Positions 1 through 7,488 of a DNA stretch of 13,604 nt are shown in pieces. Under the pieces are notes generated by a model. It saw only the letters and a list, made by a program, of their open reading frames with translations, had not been told where the DNA came from and searched no databases. Source of the DNA: Phycisphaerales bacterium (lineage in GTDB: Bacteria > Planctomycetota > Phycisphaerae > Phycisphaerales > SM1A02); contig JAGQOI010000066.1 of NCBI GenBank assembly GCA_020427625.1, forward strand, positions 1 to 13,604. Direction: 5' to 3'. A program made the position numbers and the translations under genes. Every line of letters begins with the position of its first letter. The stretch's first letter is position 1.

Positions 1-7
1 CGCGCTC

Positions 8-3000
8 CTACCTCGACTTGTCCGGGTACGCCGGATGCGCCGGGATCTCGACGGGATTGCGCTCGATGATCGCCCGGAGGTGCGCGATCGCGCGCTCGAG
101 CTGCGCATCGCGTCCGTTGAACGTCTCGTGCGGGAGATTGTCGACGACGATGTCCGGCTCCACGCCGTGACCCTCGATGAGCCACTCGCCCTCCGGGCCG
201 TACACGCCGTACTCCGCGGCCGACGCGATGCCGTTGTCCACGAGCCGGTTGCTGAACGACAGCCAGATCTCGCCGCCCCACGTCCGCGTGCCGATGACCT
301 GCCCGAGCCCGAGCCGTCGGAAGCCCTCCGCGAACGCCTCGCCGTCCGACGCCGTGAACTCGTCGCACAGCACGACGATGTGACCCGGGAACGCGTGCTG
401 CATGTTCCACGTCGGCTTGCCGACGCGTCCCTGCCAGTACATCCAGATCTCGCGCATCAGGCGCGACAGCACCCAACTGTCGATGTTGCCGCCGCGATTG
501 TGACGGACGTCGACGATGAGTCCCTGGCGGGTGAATACCGGGTAGTAGTGACGCGCGAACTCGCTGAAGTTCCCGGCCCCCATCGCGCGCAGGTGCACGT
601 ACCCGATCGCGTCGTCGCTCGCCTCGTCGACCTGGAGCCGGCGGGTGTACTCCCACTCGTCGTAGCGCAGTTCCGCCTCGCGGGCGGCCGGGATCGGTTC
701 GACGATCACGGCCCGCGCCGCGTCGCCGCGCGTCACGTGCAGCAGGACCTGCCTGCCCGCGGTGTCCCGCAGCAGCGCGCAGGCGTGCGGGACCGACAGC
801 GTCGGCACGCCGTTGATCGCGGTGATGACGTCGCCGTCGCGGACGTCGACCTCCGGACGGGCGAGCGGCGAACGCTCGTTCGGGAAGTCCGGATCGGTGC
901 GATACACCCGCTCGACCCGATACCCGCCGGCCGCGTCGTCACGCACGAGACGCGCGCCGAGCGAGCCCTGCGCGATCGTGTCCGGGCCGTCGCGCCGGTC
1001 CCCGCCCGCGACGTACATGTGCAGCGCCGAGAGTTCCCCGATGAGCTGTCCGAGCAGGTCGCTCAGTTCCTGGCGACTCCGCACCCGCTCCACGAGCGGC
1101 AGGTACTTGTCGCGCATCGCGGTCCAGTCGACGCCGTGCATGCCCGGGTCGTAGAAGTAGTCCCGCTCCATGCGCCACGCGTCGACGAACATCTGCCGCC
1201 ACTGCTCGGCGGGCCGGAACGTGAACGTCCATCCGCCGAGATTCACCTTGCCCTCGTCCAGCTTCGCGCCGGCGCCGGCGTTCGCGTCGACGACGTGCAG
1301 ATCGTCCTTCCTGCGCACGAGCAGACGCTTCCCGTCCCGACTCACGCGATAGGACGTCACGCCCTTCGCGATCGACTTCACCTCGTGCTTCGGTTCCGTG
1401 TCGATCTTCAACGCCTTGAGCTCGGCCGCGTCCGGCTCGCGACTCGTCTCGATCCAGAACAGGTGATCCTTCGTGATCGTCAGCGCCTCGTAGTTCCCCC
1501 GGGGCACGGGCACGACGTGCAGGCGCGCGGCCAGGCCGTCGACGTCGATCGTCACGACCACCTTCTCCTTGTCGCCGCCCTTCTTCGTCGGGTCGTCGTC
1601 CTTCCCCTCGCCGTCCTTCTTCGCGGCATCGTCGTCGCCGGCACCCGCATCGTCGTCCCCGGCGTCCGCGTCCTTCTTCTCGGCGGCGGCCTTGTCCTTC
1701 TTCTCGCGGCGGACGACCTCGTCATCGGGCAGGAACGGCGATCGGGTCGTCGTCGCGTCGAGGGCGAGAAGGGAGATGGTCGTCTGCCGGTCGAGGAACG
1801 GCTCGGGCTGCTCGTGTCCCCACACGCTCTCGACGACCGAGGTGAAGTCGCGATCGGCGAGGAACGCGAGCCAGTCCCCGTCGGGCGACCACGACGGGCT
1901 GAAGCTGTCGATGCGATCGCTCGTCGCATCCACGATGCGGGCGCCGGCGACGTCGTAGAGCCGCACCTGCCGGTACGCGTTCTCGAGCGTCTCGACGAAC
2001 GCGAGCCAGGCGCCGTCGGGCGACCACACGAGGTCTCCGAACGTCTCCCAGGCCGACTCCGCGACCATCGTCCGCTCGCCCGTCTCCAGGTCCGCGATCC
2101 ACAGGCGGAAGTTCTTGTCGGCGTACGCGATCTTCAGACCGTCGGGCGACGGCACGCCCTCGCCTCGGACGACGTCGCCGTCGTTCGTGAGCGCCGTCGG
2201 CGCGCCGACGCCGTCGAGCGGCAGACGCCAGTAGTCCAGCTCGCCGCGTTCATCGGAGAGGGCGAGCAGCGACTCGCCGTCGGGCATGAACGTCGCGTGC
2301 CGGTAGCGCACGCCGGGCGCGCGGGTGACCTGCACGAACCGTCCCTGCCTGCGCGGCGCGACGAAGACCTCGCCCCGTGCGGTGAGCACGACCGACTCGC
2401 CGTCCGGCGCGACGTCGACGTCCGTCAGGAACGTCATCGGCTTCTCGACCCACTGCTCGCGCATCTGGTCGAAATCGGAGCGCAGCGTGATCGACAGCGC
2501 CCGGTCCGCGCCGCTCGCGATGTCGAACCGGCGAAGATCCGCGCCGAGCTGGTACACGATGCGCCCGCCCGACAGCGCCGGCGACTTCACGTCCCAGCCG
2601 TCGTGACGCGTGTGCTGGCGCAGATCGCCGCCGTCGCGGCTCATCGACCAGAGGTTCATCGTGCCGTCGCGGTCCGAGACGAAGTACACCCGCCCGTCGT
2701 ACGGCATCGGCGTCGCGCTCGTGCCCGCGAAGTCGCCCGTGAGGGGCGTCGCCTCGTCGTCGCCGGGACCGAACCGCCAGATCTGCTGCGCCGTCCCGCC
2801 CTTGTACCGCTTCGTCCAACTGCCCTGGAACGGCAGACGCGTGAAGTACAGCGGCCCGTCGACGCCGTCGAACCCGCCGTCGCTCGCCTGCGCCAGCGGC
2901 AGCCGATGATGCATCGACGTCTCGCGGTCGAACACGACGAGCTGCACGTCGGGCAGCGTCGAGAAGTGACGCGTCGAGTAGATCACCCCCCGACCGTCCG

Positions 3001-3352
3001 GCGTCCAGCCGACGACGGCGGGACGATCCGCGCCGTACGTCACCCGCTCGGGCACGCCGCCCGCGAGCGGCATGACGTAGACCTCCGCCGATCCCTCGTA
3101 CGCGCCGACGAACGCGAGCATCGCGCCGTCGGGCGAGAGCGCCGGCGTGCGCTCCTCATCGGGATGCGAGGTGAGACGCTCGGCGATGCCGCCCGACGCG
3201 TCGACGCGCCAGAGATCGCCCTCGGACACGAACACCACCGTGTCCGCGTGCAGCGTCGGCATGCGGTAGTAGCCGTCTCCCGCCCGCGCGGACGCAGCCA
3301 TGGCGAGACCCGTGACGAAGGCGACGACGACGAAGGAACGAACCGTCAGCAT
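8..3352 (-). CDS. Tricorn-type S41 family protease, exported
   Basis: Predicted 1114-residue exported serine protease of the tricorn/S41 (C-terminal processing peptidase) type, expected to cut peptides in the periplasm or at the cell surface. An N-terminal hydrophobic signal segment (about residues 5-24, ending ASARAG) is followed by many PD40 beta-propeller blades with WSPDG-type motifs (about 30-545). Next come a Lys/Asp/Glu-rich linker (about 550-597), a helical C1 domain (about 710-780), a PDZ domain (about 795-885) and the S41 catalytic domain with GLIVDVRHNRGGN and EFTASDGEAF. By alignment of motifs, Ser1002 is the nucleophile, Asp1003 its neighbour, His778 the base and Glu1060 (in IEGHGVEPD) the last catalytic residue. 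The residue before the His is Leu, where archaeal tricorn has Ser. ATG 3352 was chosen over GTG 3361 because a GGAG lies 8 bases upstream and the signal peptide follows directly. It is the last gene of the minus-strand cluster. The family is firm; the substrate is unknown. Confidence 0.95.
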   Translation of the reverse strand: MLTVRSFVVVAFVTGLAMAASARAGDGYYRMPTLHADTVVFVSEGDLWRVDASGGIAERLTSHPDEERTPALSPDGAMLAFVGAYEGSAEVYVMPLAGGVPERVTYGADRPAVVGWTPDGRGVIYSTRHFSTLPDVQLVVFDRETSMHHRLPLAQASDGGFDGVDGPLYFTRLPFQGSWTKRYKGGTAQQIWRFGPGDDEATPLTGDFAGTSATPMPYDGRVYFVSDRDGTMNLWSMSRDGGDLRQHTRHDGWDVKSPALSGGRIVYQLGADLRRFDIASGADRALSITLRSDFDQMREQWVEKPMTFLTDVDVAPDGESVVLTARGEVFVAPRRQGRFVQVTRAPGVRYRHATFMPDGESLLALSDERGELDYWRLPLDGVGAPTALTNDGDVVRGEGVPSPDGLKIAYADKNFRLWIADLETGERTMVAESAWETFGDLVWSPDGAWLAFVETLENAYRQVRLYDVAGARIVDATSDRIDSFSPSWSPDGDWLAFLADRDFTSVVESVWGHEQPEPFLDRQTTISLLALDATTTRSPFLPDDEVVRREKKDKAAAEKKDADAGDDDAGAGDDDAAKKDGEGKDDDPTKKGGDKEKVVVTIDVDGLAARLHVVPVPRGNYEALTITKDHLFWIETSREPDAAELKALKIDTEPKHEVKSIAKGVTSYRVSRDGKRLLVRRKDDLHVVDANAGAGAKLDEGKVNLGGWTFTFRPAEQWRQMFVDAWRMERDYFYDPGMHGVDWTAMRDKYLPLVERVRSRQELSDLLGQLIGELSALHMYVAGGDRRDGPDTIAQGSLGARLVRDDAAGGYRVERVYRTDPDFPNERSPLARPEVDVRDGDVITAINGVPTLSVPHACALLRDTAGRQVLLHVTRGDAARAVIVEPIPAAREAELRYDEWEYTRRLQVDEASDDAIGYVHLRAMGAGNFSEFARHYYPVFTRQGLIVDVRHNRGGNIDSWVLSRLMREIWMYWQGRVGKPTWNMQHAFPGHIVVLCDEFTASDGEAFAEGFRRLGLGQVIGTRTWGGEIWLSFSNRLVDNGIASAAEYGVYGPEGEWLIEGHGVEPDIVVDNLPHETFNGRDAQLERAIAHLRAIIERNPVEIPAHPAYPDKSR

Positions 3353-3360
3353 GGCGAGCA

Positions 3361-3364
3361 CTCC
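3361..3364 (-). promoter_or_regulatory. Shine-Dalgarno GGAG of the tricorn-type gene
   Basis: GGAG on the minus strand ends 8 bases before the ATG at 3352. It decides that start over the upstream GTG at 3361. It is one of only three purine-rich ribosome-binding matches seen in the window. Confidence 0.6.
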
Positions 3365-3381
3365 ACATCGGGGACCCGCCA

Positions 3382-3387
3382 GTTATA
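3382..3387 (-). promoter_or_regulatory. Possible -10 box (TATAAC) before the tricorn-type gene
   Basis: TATAAC (5 of 6 to TATAAT) reads on the minus strand about 30 bases before the ATG at 3352, inside the 109-base gap after the AsmA-like gene. No convincing -35 hexamer sits 16-18 bases further upstream. The box would allow the protease to be transcribed separately from the rest of the cluster, but a lone 5/6 match is weak evidence. Confidence 0.35.
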
Positions 3388-3461
3388 CACCACCGCGGCC
3401 GACCCGTGCCACGATCGGCGCCGCGCCGTCGGGCGGCGATCCCGGCGCTCCGGCGGGCGCG

Positions 3462-4412
3462 TCAGCCGCCCTTCTTCTTGCCGGCGCCGCCGATGAGGTC
3501 GCCGACGCCCTTGAGCGCCTTCTCGCCTTCCTTGCCGATCTTGCCGAGTTCGTCGCCGACGCCCTGGACGGCCTTGCCGACGTCGCCGACGTTCTCGATC
3601 TGCCTGGCCACGTCGCCGAGCGCCGTCTCCACCGCCTGCCGCGCCTCGGCGGTCATCGTCGACACCATCTCGACGCCGACGTCGCCGAGCGACGACAACT
3701 GCGACAGCGCGCCGCTGAGATCGTTGAGCAGCGTCGCGGGCAGAAGGTCGCCGCCCTGCTCGATGACCGCGGCGAGCACGGCCTTGACGATGATGTCCGC
3801 GAGTTCCCCGAGCAGCACGCCGCGGTCGCTCTCGGTGCCGATGTCGCGCAACTCGATCGTCGAGATCGGGATCGTGAGCTTCACCGGCGTCGGCAGTCCC
3901 TTCGGCGCGGCATCGACGTGGACCTTCACGTCCCGGATCGACACGGTGCGCACGATGAATCGTGCACCGTCGGCGTCCGGGTTGGGCTTCGGCTTCGGAT
4001 CGCCCGCGCCGCCGCCCTCGAAACGCTTGAGGTGGTCGACGATGACCTTGTAGTTCGCCTTCGCGCCGGTCTGCTGGATGTTCACGTCGAGATCACCGAG
4101 CGCGAGGGTCGGCAGTTCGATGATGTCCTCGCGCAGCGACGCGAGCGTCACCGCGACGCCGCCGTCGCCGAGCCGGAGGAAGTGCGGCGCGCTGAAGCCG
4201 CCCGGGTTGGCGACGGTGAGACCCGACATCGCGAAGCGCCCGTCGAACACGCCGACGTCGGCCCGGTCGAGGGTCGTGTCGACGCCGAGCGCGAACGTGC
4301 CGCCGCGCTCGATGGCGGACTTCGCGATGGCGTCGATGAAGAAGAACGCGCCGACGACGGCGACGATGAGCAGCACCACGAGCACCGCGACGAGTTTGAG
4401 CAGGAGTTTCAC
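3462..4412 (-). CDS. AsmA-like membrane-anchored envelope protein
   Basis: A 316-residue protein with one strongly hydrophobic N-terminal helix (residues 3-27, preceded by MKLLLK) that would anchor it in the inner membrane with the rest in the periplasm. Residues about 38-130 resemble the start of AsmA-type proteins, which are linked to outer-membrane lipid homeostasis in other bacteria. The pattern is a small domain of alternating strands with GRFAMSGLTVANPGGFSAPH. A Pro/Lys spacer (about 136-147) precedes a second strand-rich part with ELRDIG. The last 50 residues are Gly/Lys-rich and helical, with VGD recurring three times, and end in GKKKGG. The start is GTG, chosen because the membrane helix follows immediately and AAGGA lies 9 bases upstream. 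It begins 21 bases after the UbiA-type gene and is probably cotranscribed with it. The AsmA assignment is from overall look; the exact role is unknown. Confidence 0.83.
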   Translation of the reverse strand: MKLLLKLVAVLVVLLIVAVVGAFFFIDAIAKSAIERGGTFALGVDTTLDRADVGVFDGRFAMSGLTVANPGGFSAPHFLRLGDGGVAVTLASLREDIIELPTLALGDLDVNIQQTGAKANYKVIVDHLKRFEGGGAGDPKPKPNPDADGARFIVRTVSIRDVKVHVDAAPKGLPTPVKLTIPISTIELRDIGTESDRGVLLGELADIIVKAVLAAVIEQGGDLLPATLLNDLSGALSQLSSLGDVGVEMVSTMTAEARQAVETALGDVARQIENVGDVGKAVQGVGDELGKIGKEGEKALKGVGDLIGGAGKKKGG

Positions 4413-4421
4413 GAGTGAGAT

Positions 4422-4426
4422 TCCTT
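4422..4426 (-). promoter_or_regulatory. Shine-Dalgarno-like AAGGA of the AsmA-like gene
   Basis: AAGGA on the minus strand lies 9 bases before the GTG start at 4412 and overlaps the short gap after the UbiA-type gene. It supports the GTG as the true start. Confidence 0.5.
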
Positions 4427-4433
4427 CGGCGGA

Positions 4434-5369
4434 TCAGGCCACGAGCACGTCGACGATGCCGAGACCGCCGAGCACGCAACTGATGACGCCGTTGAGGGTG
4501 AAGAAGGCCAGCGCGATCCGCGACGTCCCCCACCGGGCGACCGTCGCATGCTCGACGACGAGCAGCACCGACACGAGACCGACGCCGCCCGCGAACAGCA
4601 GGCCGAACCGCGCGTCCAGACGCCAGGCGAGCGCGAGACACGCGACGGCGCCGACGTGCAGCCCGCGGCTGATCCACATCGACGCGCCCACGCCGAAGCG
4701 ACTCGGCATGCTGTGCAGACCGTCGCGCCGGTCGACGTCGACGTCCTGCAACGCGTAGATGACGTCGAAGCCCGCGACCCAGCACAGCACCATGCCGCCG
4801 ATGAGCCACACCGCCGGCTGGTTCGCCAACCCGCCCGGATTCACCGCCAGCGCCGCGGCGATCGGGCTGATCGCCAGACTCGACCCGAGGTACACGTGAC
4901 ACAACGCCGTGAACCGCTTGAACCAGCCGTAGGCGCTGATCCACGCGAGGACCGGCCCGCCGAGCACGAGCGGCCACCAGTTGCCGTAGAGCACGCCGAA
5001 CCCGGCGCAGACGATGAGGAACGTCAGGGCGAACGCGCCGATGGCGAGCGAGACGGTCCGCCGCGCGAGCCGCCCGCTGGGGATCGCGCGCCCGGCCGTG
5101 CGCGGATTCCGTGCATCCAGCTCCGCGTCGATCAATCGGTTCGCCAGCATCGCGACCGAACGTGCGCAGACCATCGCGACGACGACCAGCGCCGCCTGGC
5201 CCGCGAACCGCGACCAGTCCACGACGCCGCCGAGCGGTCGGGCGGCCATGACCGACGCGAGCAGCGCGAACGGCAGCGCGAAGACGCTGTGCGCGATCTT
5301 GATGTCGGACGCGATCGCCCGCACGGCGCCGACGAGTCCCGATCCCGGCGTGTCGGTGAGGGTCGTCAT
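4434..5369 (-). CDS. UbiA-type polyprenyltransferase, probably for quinone biosynthesis
   Basis: A 311-residue integral membrane prenyltransferase of the UbiA superfamily, which moves a polyprenyl chain from its diphosphate onto an aromatic acceptor. The two Mg-diphosphate-binding Asp motifs are present: NRLIDAELDARNPRT (Asn77, Asp81, Asp85) and YALQDVDVDRRDG (Asp209, Asp213). The N-terminal IKIAHSVFALPFAL is typical of the UbiA/MqnP branch, and about eight or nine hydrophobic helices fit the family, as does the length. The product is therefore probably a menaquinone (futalosine route, MqnP-like) or ubiquinone intermediate; sequence alone does not separate them, so no symbol is given. The ATG overlaps the stop of the upstream lipoprotein gene as ATGA, suggesting coupled translation. 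A GGAGG lies 13 bases upstream, further than usual. Longer in-frame starts up to 5504 were rejected because they add a low-complexity Arg/Gly leader inside the lipoprotein gene. Confidence 0.94.
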   Translation of the reverse strand: MTTLTDTPGSGLVGAVRAIASDIKIAHSVFALPFALLASVMAARPLGGVVDWSRFAGQAALVVVAMVCARSVAMLANRLIDAELDARNPRTAGRAIPSGRLARRTVSLAIGAFALTFLIVCAGFGVLYGNWWPLVLGGPVLAWISAYGWFKRFTALCHVYLGSSLAISPIAAALAVNPGGLANQPAVWLIGGMVLCWVAGFDVIYALQDVDVDRRDGLHSMPSRFGVGASMWISRGLHVGAVACLALAWRLDARFGLLFAGGVGLVSVLLVVEHATVARWGTSRIALAFFTLNGVISCVLGGLGIVDVLVA

Positions 5370-5827
5370 GGTCGGAGTCGGACCTCCATGCGCCGCTCGC
5401 CCGGCGTCGCCGGGAGGAGACTCTCCTCCGCGCGATACCAGCGGCCGGCGCGGGCGGGATCGAGCGCGACGAGATCCACCGGATGCGCCGGCGGCTCGAG
5501 CCACATCGTCGCATAGCCGGGCGCGAGCACGATCACCGTCATCACGCCGCCGTCGTTGCCGTCGACGCGGGCGTCGCCGCGGGCATCGGTCGAGGCGCTG
5601 GACCCGCGGGGCGGATCGCCGAAGACGAACCCGCCGTCGCCGCCCGCGATCTCCGGCAGGAACAGCGACTGCGGGCGCACCTGCACCCGAGCCGCGGCGA
5701 TCGGTTCGTGGGTCTCCTGATCGCGCACCGACACCGTCATCGCGCGGGGCGTGCCGTTGCAGCCGCCGAGCACGAGCGTGACGAGCACGAGGCTCAGACC
5801 GAGAGATCGACGTCGCGGCGAGGTCAT
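5366..5827 (-). CDS. Small predicted lipoprotein with carboxypeptidase-regulatory-like fold
   Basis: A 153-residue predicted lipoprotein. The N-terminus is MTSPRRRSLG, a hydrophobic stretch and a lipobox LVLGGC, giving lipidation at Cys23. The mature part begins with a likely strand-rich domain: AMTVSVRDQETHEPIAAARV, then a Gly/Asp-rich stretch, then GGVMTVIVLAPGYATMW. This resembles carboxypeptidase-regulatory-like or transthyretin-like beta-sandwich domains, in which a duty such as binding or scaffolding is common. No enzyme motif is visible. It heads the minus-strand cluster, and its TGA overlaps the ATG of the UbiA-type gene by four bases. ATG 5827 was chosen because it places a normal signal peptide first; ATG 5833 two codons upstream is also possible. 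An extension to 5962 would run into the proS start and lacks a signal peptide at its N-terminus. Confidence 0.82.
   Translation of the reverse strand: MTSPRRRSLGLSLVLVTLVLGGCNGTPRAMTVSVRDQETHEPIAAARVQVRPQSLFLPEIAGGDGGFVFGDPPRGSSASTDARGDARVDGNDGGVMTVIVLAPGYATMWLEPPAHPVDLVALDPARAGRWYRAEESLLPATPGERRMEVRLRP
5383..5387 (-). promoter_or_regulatory. GGAGG upstream of the UbiA-type start
   Basis: A perfect GGAGG lies within the end of the lipoprotein gene but 13 bases before the ATG at 5369, beyond the usual 5-9. It may help reinitiation at the ATGA overlap, or be chance within a coding sequence. Confidence 0.3.
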
Positions 5828-5834
5828 CGGCATC

Positions 5835-5863
5835 AGTCTATCCCGGCCCGGAACGGTCGTCAT
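5835..5863 (-). promoter_or_regulatory. Predicted promoter of the lipoprotein-UbiA-AsmA cluster
   Basis: On the minus strand ATGACG (5863-5858, 4 of 6 to TTGACA) and TAGACT (5840-5835, 4 of 6 to TATAAT) are separated by 17 bases. The -10 ends 7 bases before the ATG at 5827, so the transcript would begin at or next to the start codon and have almost no leader. Confidence 0.4.
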
Positions 5864-5864
5864 T

Positions 5865-5892
5865 TTGACTTCGACCCGCCCGCTGTCATACT
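5865..5892 (+). promoter_or_regulatory. proS: Predicted proS promoter
   Basis: TTGACT (5865-5870, 5 of 6) and CATACT (5887-5892, 4 of 6) are separated by 16 bases. Transcription would start near 5899, giving a leader of about 62 bases to the ATG at 5962. Its -35 lies one base from the -35 of the opposite-strand promoter, so the two units are arranged back to back. Confidence 0.45.
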
Positions 5893-5928
5893 CTCCGGCT
5901 TCCTTCGTCGCGACCCTCATCCTCCCCC

Positions 5929-5941
5929 GGCCGGTCCGGCC
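5929..5941. repeat. 13-base palindrome in the proS leader
   Basis: GGCCGG-T-CCGGCC is a perfect palindrome with 6-base arms about one central base, 20 bases before the proS ATG. In RNA it could fold as a 5-base-pair stem with a 3-base loop. It could be a protein-binding site or a small leader hairpin, or chance in such GC-rich DNA. Confidence 0.5.
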
Positions 5942-5961
5942 ACGATCATCGAGCGCTTCCA

Positions 5962-7485
5962 ATGTCCAACCCCAAGACCGCCATCACGCCCACCCGCGAG
6001 GAGAACTATCCCGAGTGGTACCAGCAGGTCATCCGCGCCGCCGACATGGCGGAGAACTCGGATGTCCGTGGCTGCATGGTGATCAAGCCGTGGGGGTACG
6101 CGCTCTGGGAGAACATCCAGCGCACGCTCGACGGCATGTTCAAGGCGACGGGACACCGCAACGCCTACTTCCCGCTGTTCATCCCGCTCTCGTTCCTCGA
6201 GAAGGAGGCGCAGCACGTCGAGGGCTTCGCGAAGGAGTGCGCGGTCGTCACGCACCACCGGCTCGAAGCGTCGCCCGACGGCACCGGGCTCGTTCCGGCG
6301 GGCAAGCTCGACGAGCCGCTCGTCGTGCGTCCGACGTCGGAGACGATCATCGGGGCCGCGTTCGCGCGATGGGTGCAGTCGTACCGCGACCTCCCCCTGC
6401 TCATCAACCAGTGGGCGAACGTCGTGCGGTGGGAGTTGCGCACGCGTCTGTTCCTGCGCACGACGGAGTTCCTCTGGCAGGAGGGGCACACCGTGCACGC
6501 GACGCGCGAGGAGGCGGTCGCGGAGACGCTCCAGATGCTGCGCGTCTACGCCGAGTTCGCCGAGGAACACATGGCGATGCCCGTCGTCACCGGCGTGAAG
6601 ACCGCCGGCGAGCGCTTCCCCGGCGCCGTCGACACGTACTGCATCGAGGCCATGATGCAGGACCGCAAGGCCCTCCAGGCCGGCACGTCGCACTTCCTCG
6701 GACAGAACTTCGCGAAGGCGTCCGAGATCCGCTTCCAGAGCGAGGCCGGCGAACTCGAGTACGCCTGGACCACCTCGTGGGGCGTCTCGACCCGGCTCGT
6801 CGGCGCGCTCATCATGACCCACGCCGACGACGACGGACTCGTCCTGCCCCCGAACCTCGCGCCCGCGCACGTCGTCATCATGCCCGTCACGTTCAAGGCC
6901 GATGATCCGAAGGCCGTCGAGGACTACTGCGATCAGCTGGCCGCGGACGTGCGGAAGATCATCTACAACGGACGCCCGGTCGAGGTCGAGATCGACCGTC
7001 GCGACATCCGTGGCGGCGACAAGGTGTGGCAGTGGATCAAGAAGGGCATTCCGATCCGCCTCGAGGTCGGTCCGCGAGACATGGCGTCCGATTCCGTGTT
7101 CATGGGTCGGCGCGATCGGCCCGCGAAGGAGAAGGGCGCCGTCGCCCGCACCGAGTTCCTCGCGACCCTCGCCGACACGCTCGCCGACATGCAGCGCACG
7201 CTGCTCGAACGCGCCCGGGCGTTCCGCGCGGCACACACGCGCGAGATCGACACGAAGGACGAGTTCTACGCGTTCTTCACGCCGGAAAACGCCGAGCGCC
7301 CGGAGATGCACGGCGGCTTCGCCATGACCCACTGGAGCGGCGACGCCGCGGTCGAGGAACAGATCCGCACCGACCTCTCCGTCACCATCCGCTGCATCCC
7401 CGACATCCCGGACGCCACCCCCGGCACCTGCCCGTTCTCCGGCAAGCCGAGTGCGCGCCGGGTGGTGTGGGCGAAGGCGTACTGA
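5962..7485 (+). CDS. proS: Prolyl-tRNA synthetase, eukaryote/archaeal type (class II)
   Basis: Cytoplasmic enzyme that charges tRNA-Pro with proline using ATP. The 507-residue length and domain order match the short ProRS type found in archaea, eukaryotes and some bacteria, without the INS editing insert of the E. coli type. Visible landmarks are the N-terminal REENYPEWYQQVI, VIKPWGYALWENIQ, YFPLFIPLSFLEKEA (motif 1 region) and VVRPTSETIIG. Motif 2 is RWELRTRLFLRTTEFLWQEG (about 155-175), and motif 3 is WGVSTRLVGALIMTHADDDG (about 273-292). An anticodon-binding domain follows from about 310, then a C-terminal domain with CPFSG ending in AKAY, the Tyr terminus typical of this type. The ATG at 5962 is the first sensible start and has no clear ribosome-binding site. 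It is transcribed away from the lipoprotein cluster and stops three bases from the convergent ankyrin gene. Confidence 0.98.
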   Translation: MSNPKTAITPTREENYPEWYQQVIRAADMAENSDVRGCMVIKPWGYALWENIQRTLDGMFKATGHRNAYFPLFIPLSFLEKEAQHVEGFAKECAVVTHHRLEASPDGTGLVPAGKLDEPLVVRPTSETIIGAAFARWVQSYRDLPLLINQWANVVRWELRTRLFLRTTEFLWQEGHTVHATREEAVAETLQMLRVYAEFAEEHMAMPVVTGVKTAGERFPGAVDTYCIEAMMQDRKALQAGTSHFLGQNFAKASEIRFQSEAGELEYAWTTSWGVSTRLVGALIMTHADDDGLVLPPNLAPAHVVIMPVTFKADDPKAVEDYCDQLAADVRKIIYNGRPVEVEIDRRDIRGGDKVWQWIKKGIPIRLEVGPRDMASDSVFMGRRDRPAKEKGAVARTEFLATLADTLADMQRTLLERARAFRAAHTREIDTKDEFYAFFTPENAERPEMHGGFAMTHWSGDAAVEEQIRTDLSVTIRCIPDIPDATPGTCPFSGKPSARRVVWAKAY

Positions 7486-7488
7486 GCA

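Noticed and set aside
1840..2290. Repeated GCCGTCGGGCGAC-type words
   Set aside because: These encode the recurring SPDG of the propeller blades and are not a DNA repeat in their own right.
3424..3438. CGCCG-TCGGG-CGGCG hairpin after the AsmA-like gene
   Set aside because: The stem is only five base pairs with no T-run on the relevant strand; such stems are common in DNA this rich in G+C, so it is not called a terminator.
35..3496. Long open frame on the plus strand (1153 codons)
   Set aside because: It is antisense to the tricorn-type gene, is Arg/Val/Asp-rich without domains, and arises because GC-rich third positions leave few stops on the opposite strand.
5828..5962. Longer start of the lipoprotein gene reaching the proS ATG
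   Set aside because: It would bury the signal peptide behind 45 residues and overlap the proS promoter.
5917..7332. Minus-strand open frame of 471 codons over proS
   Set aside because: It is antisense to a certain gene and shows no recognisable motif.
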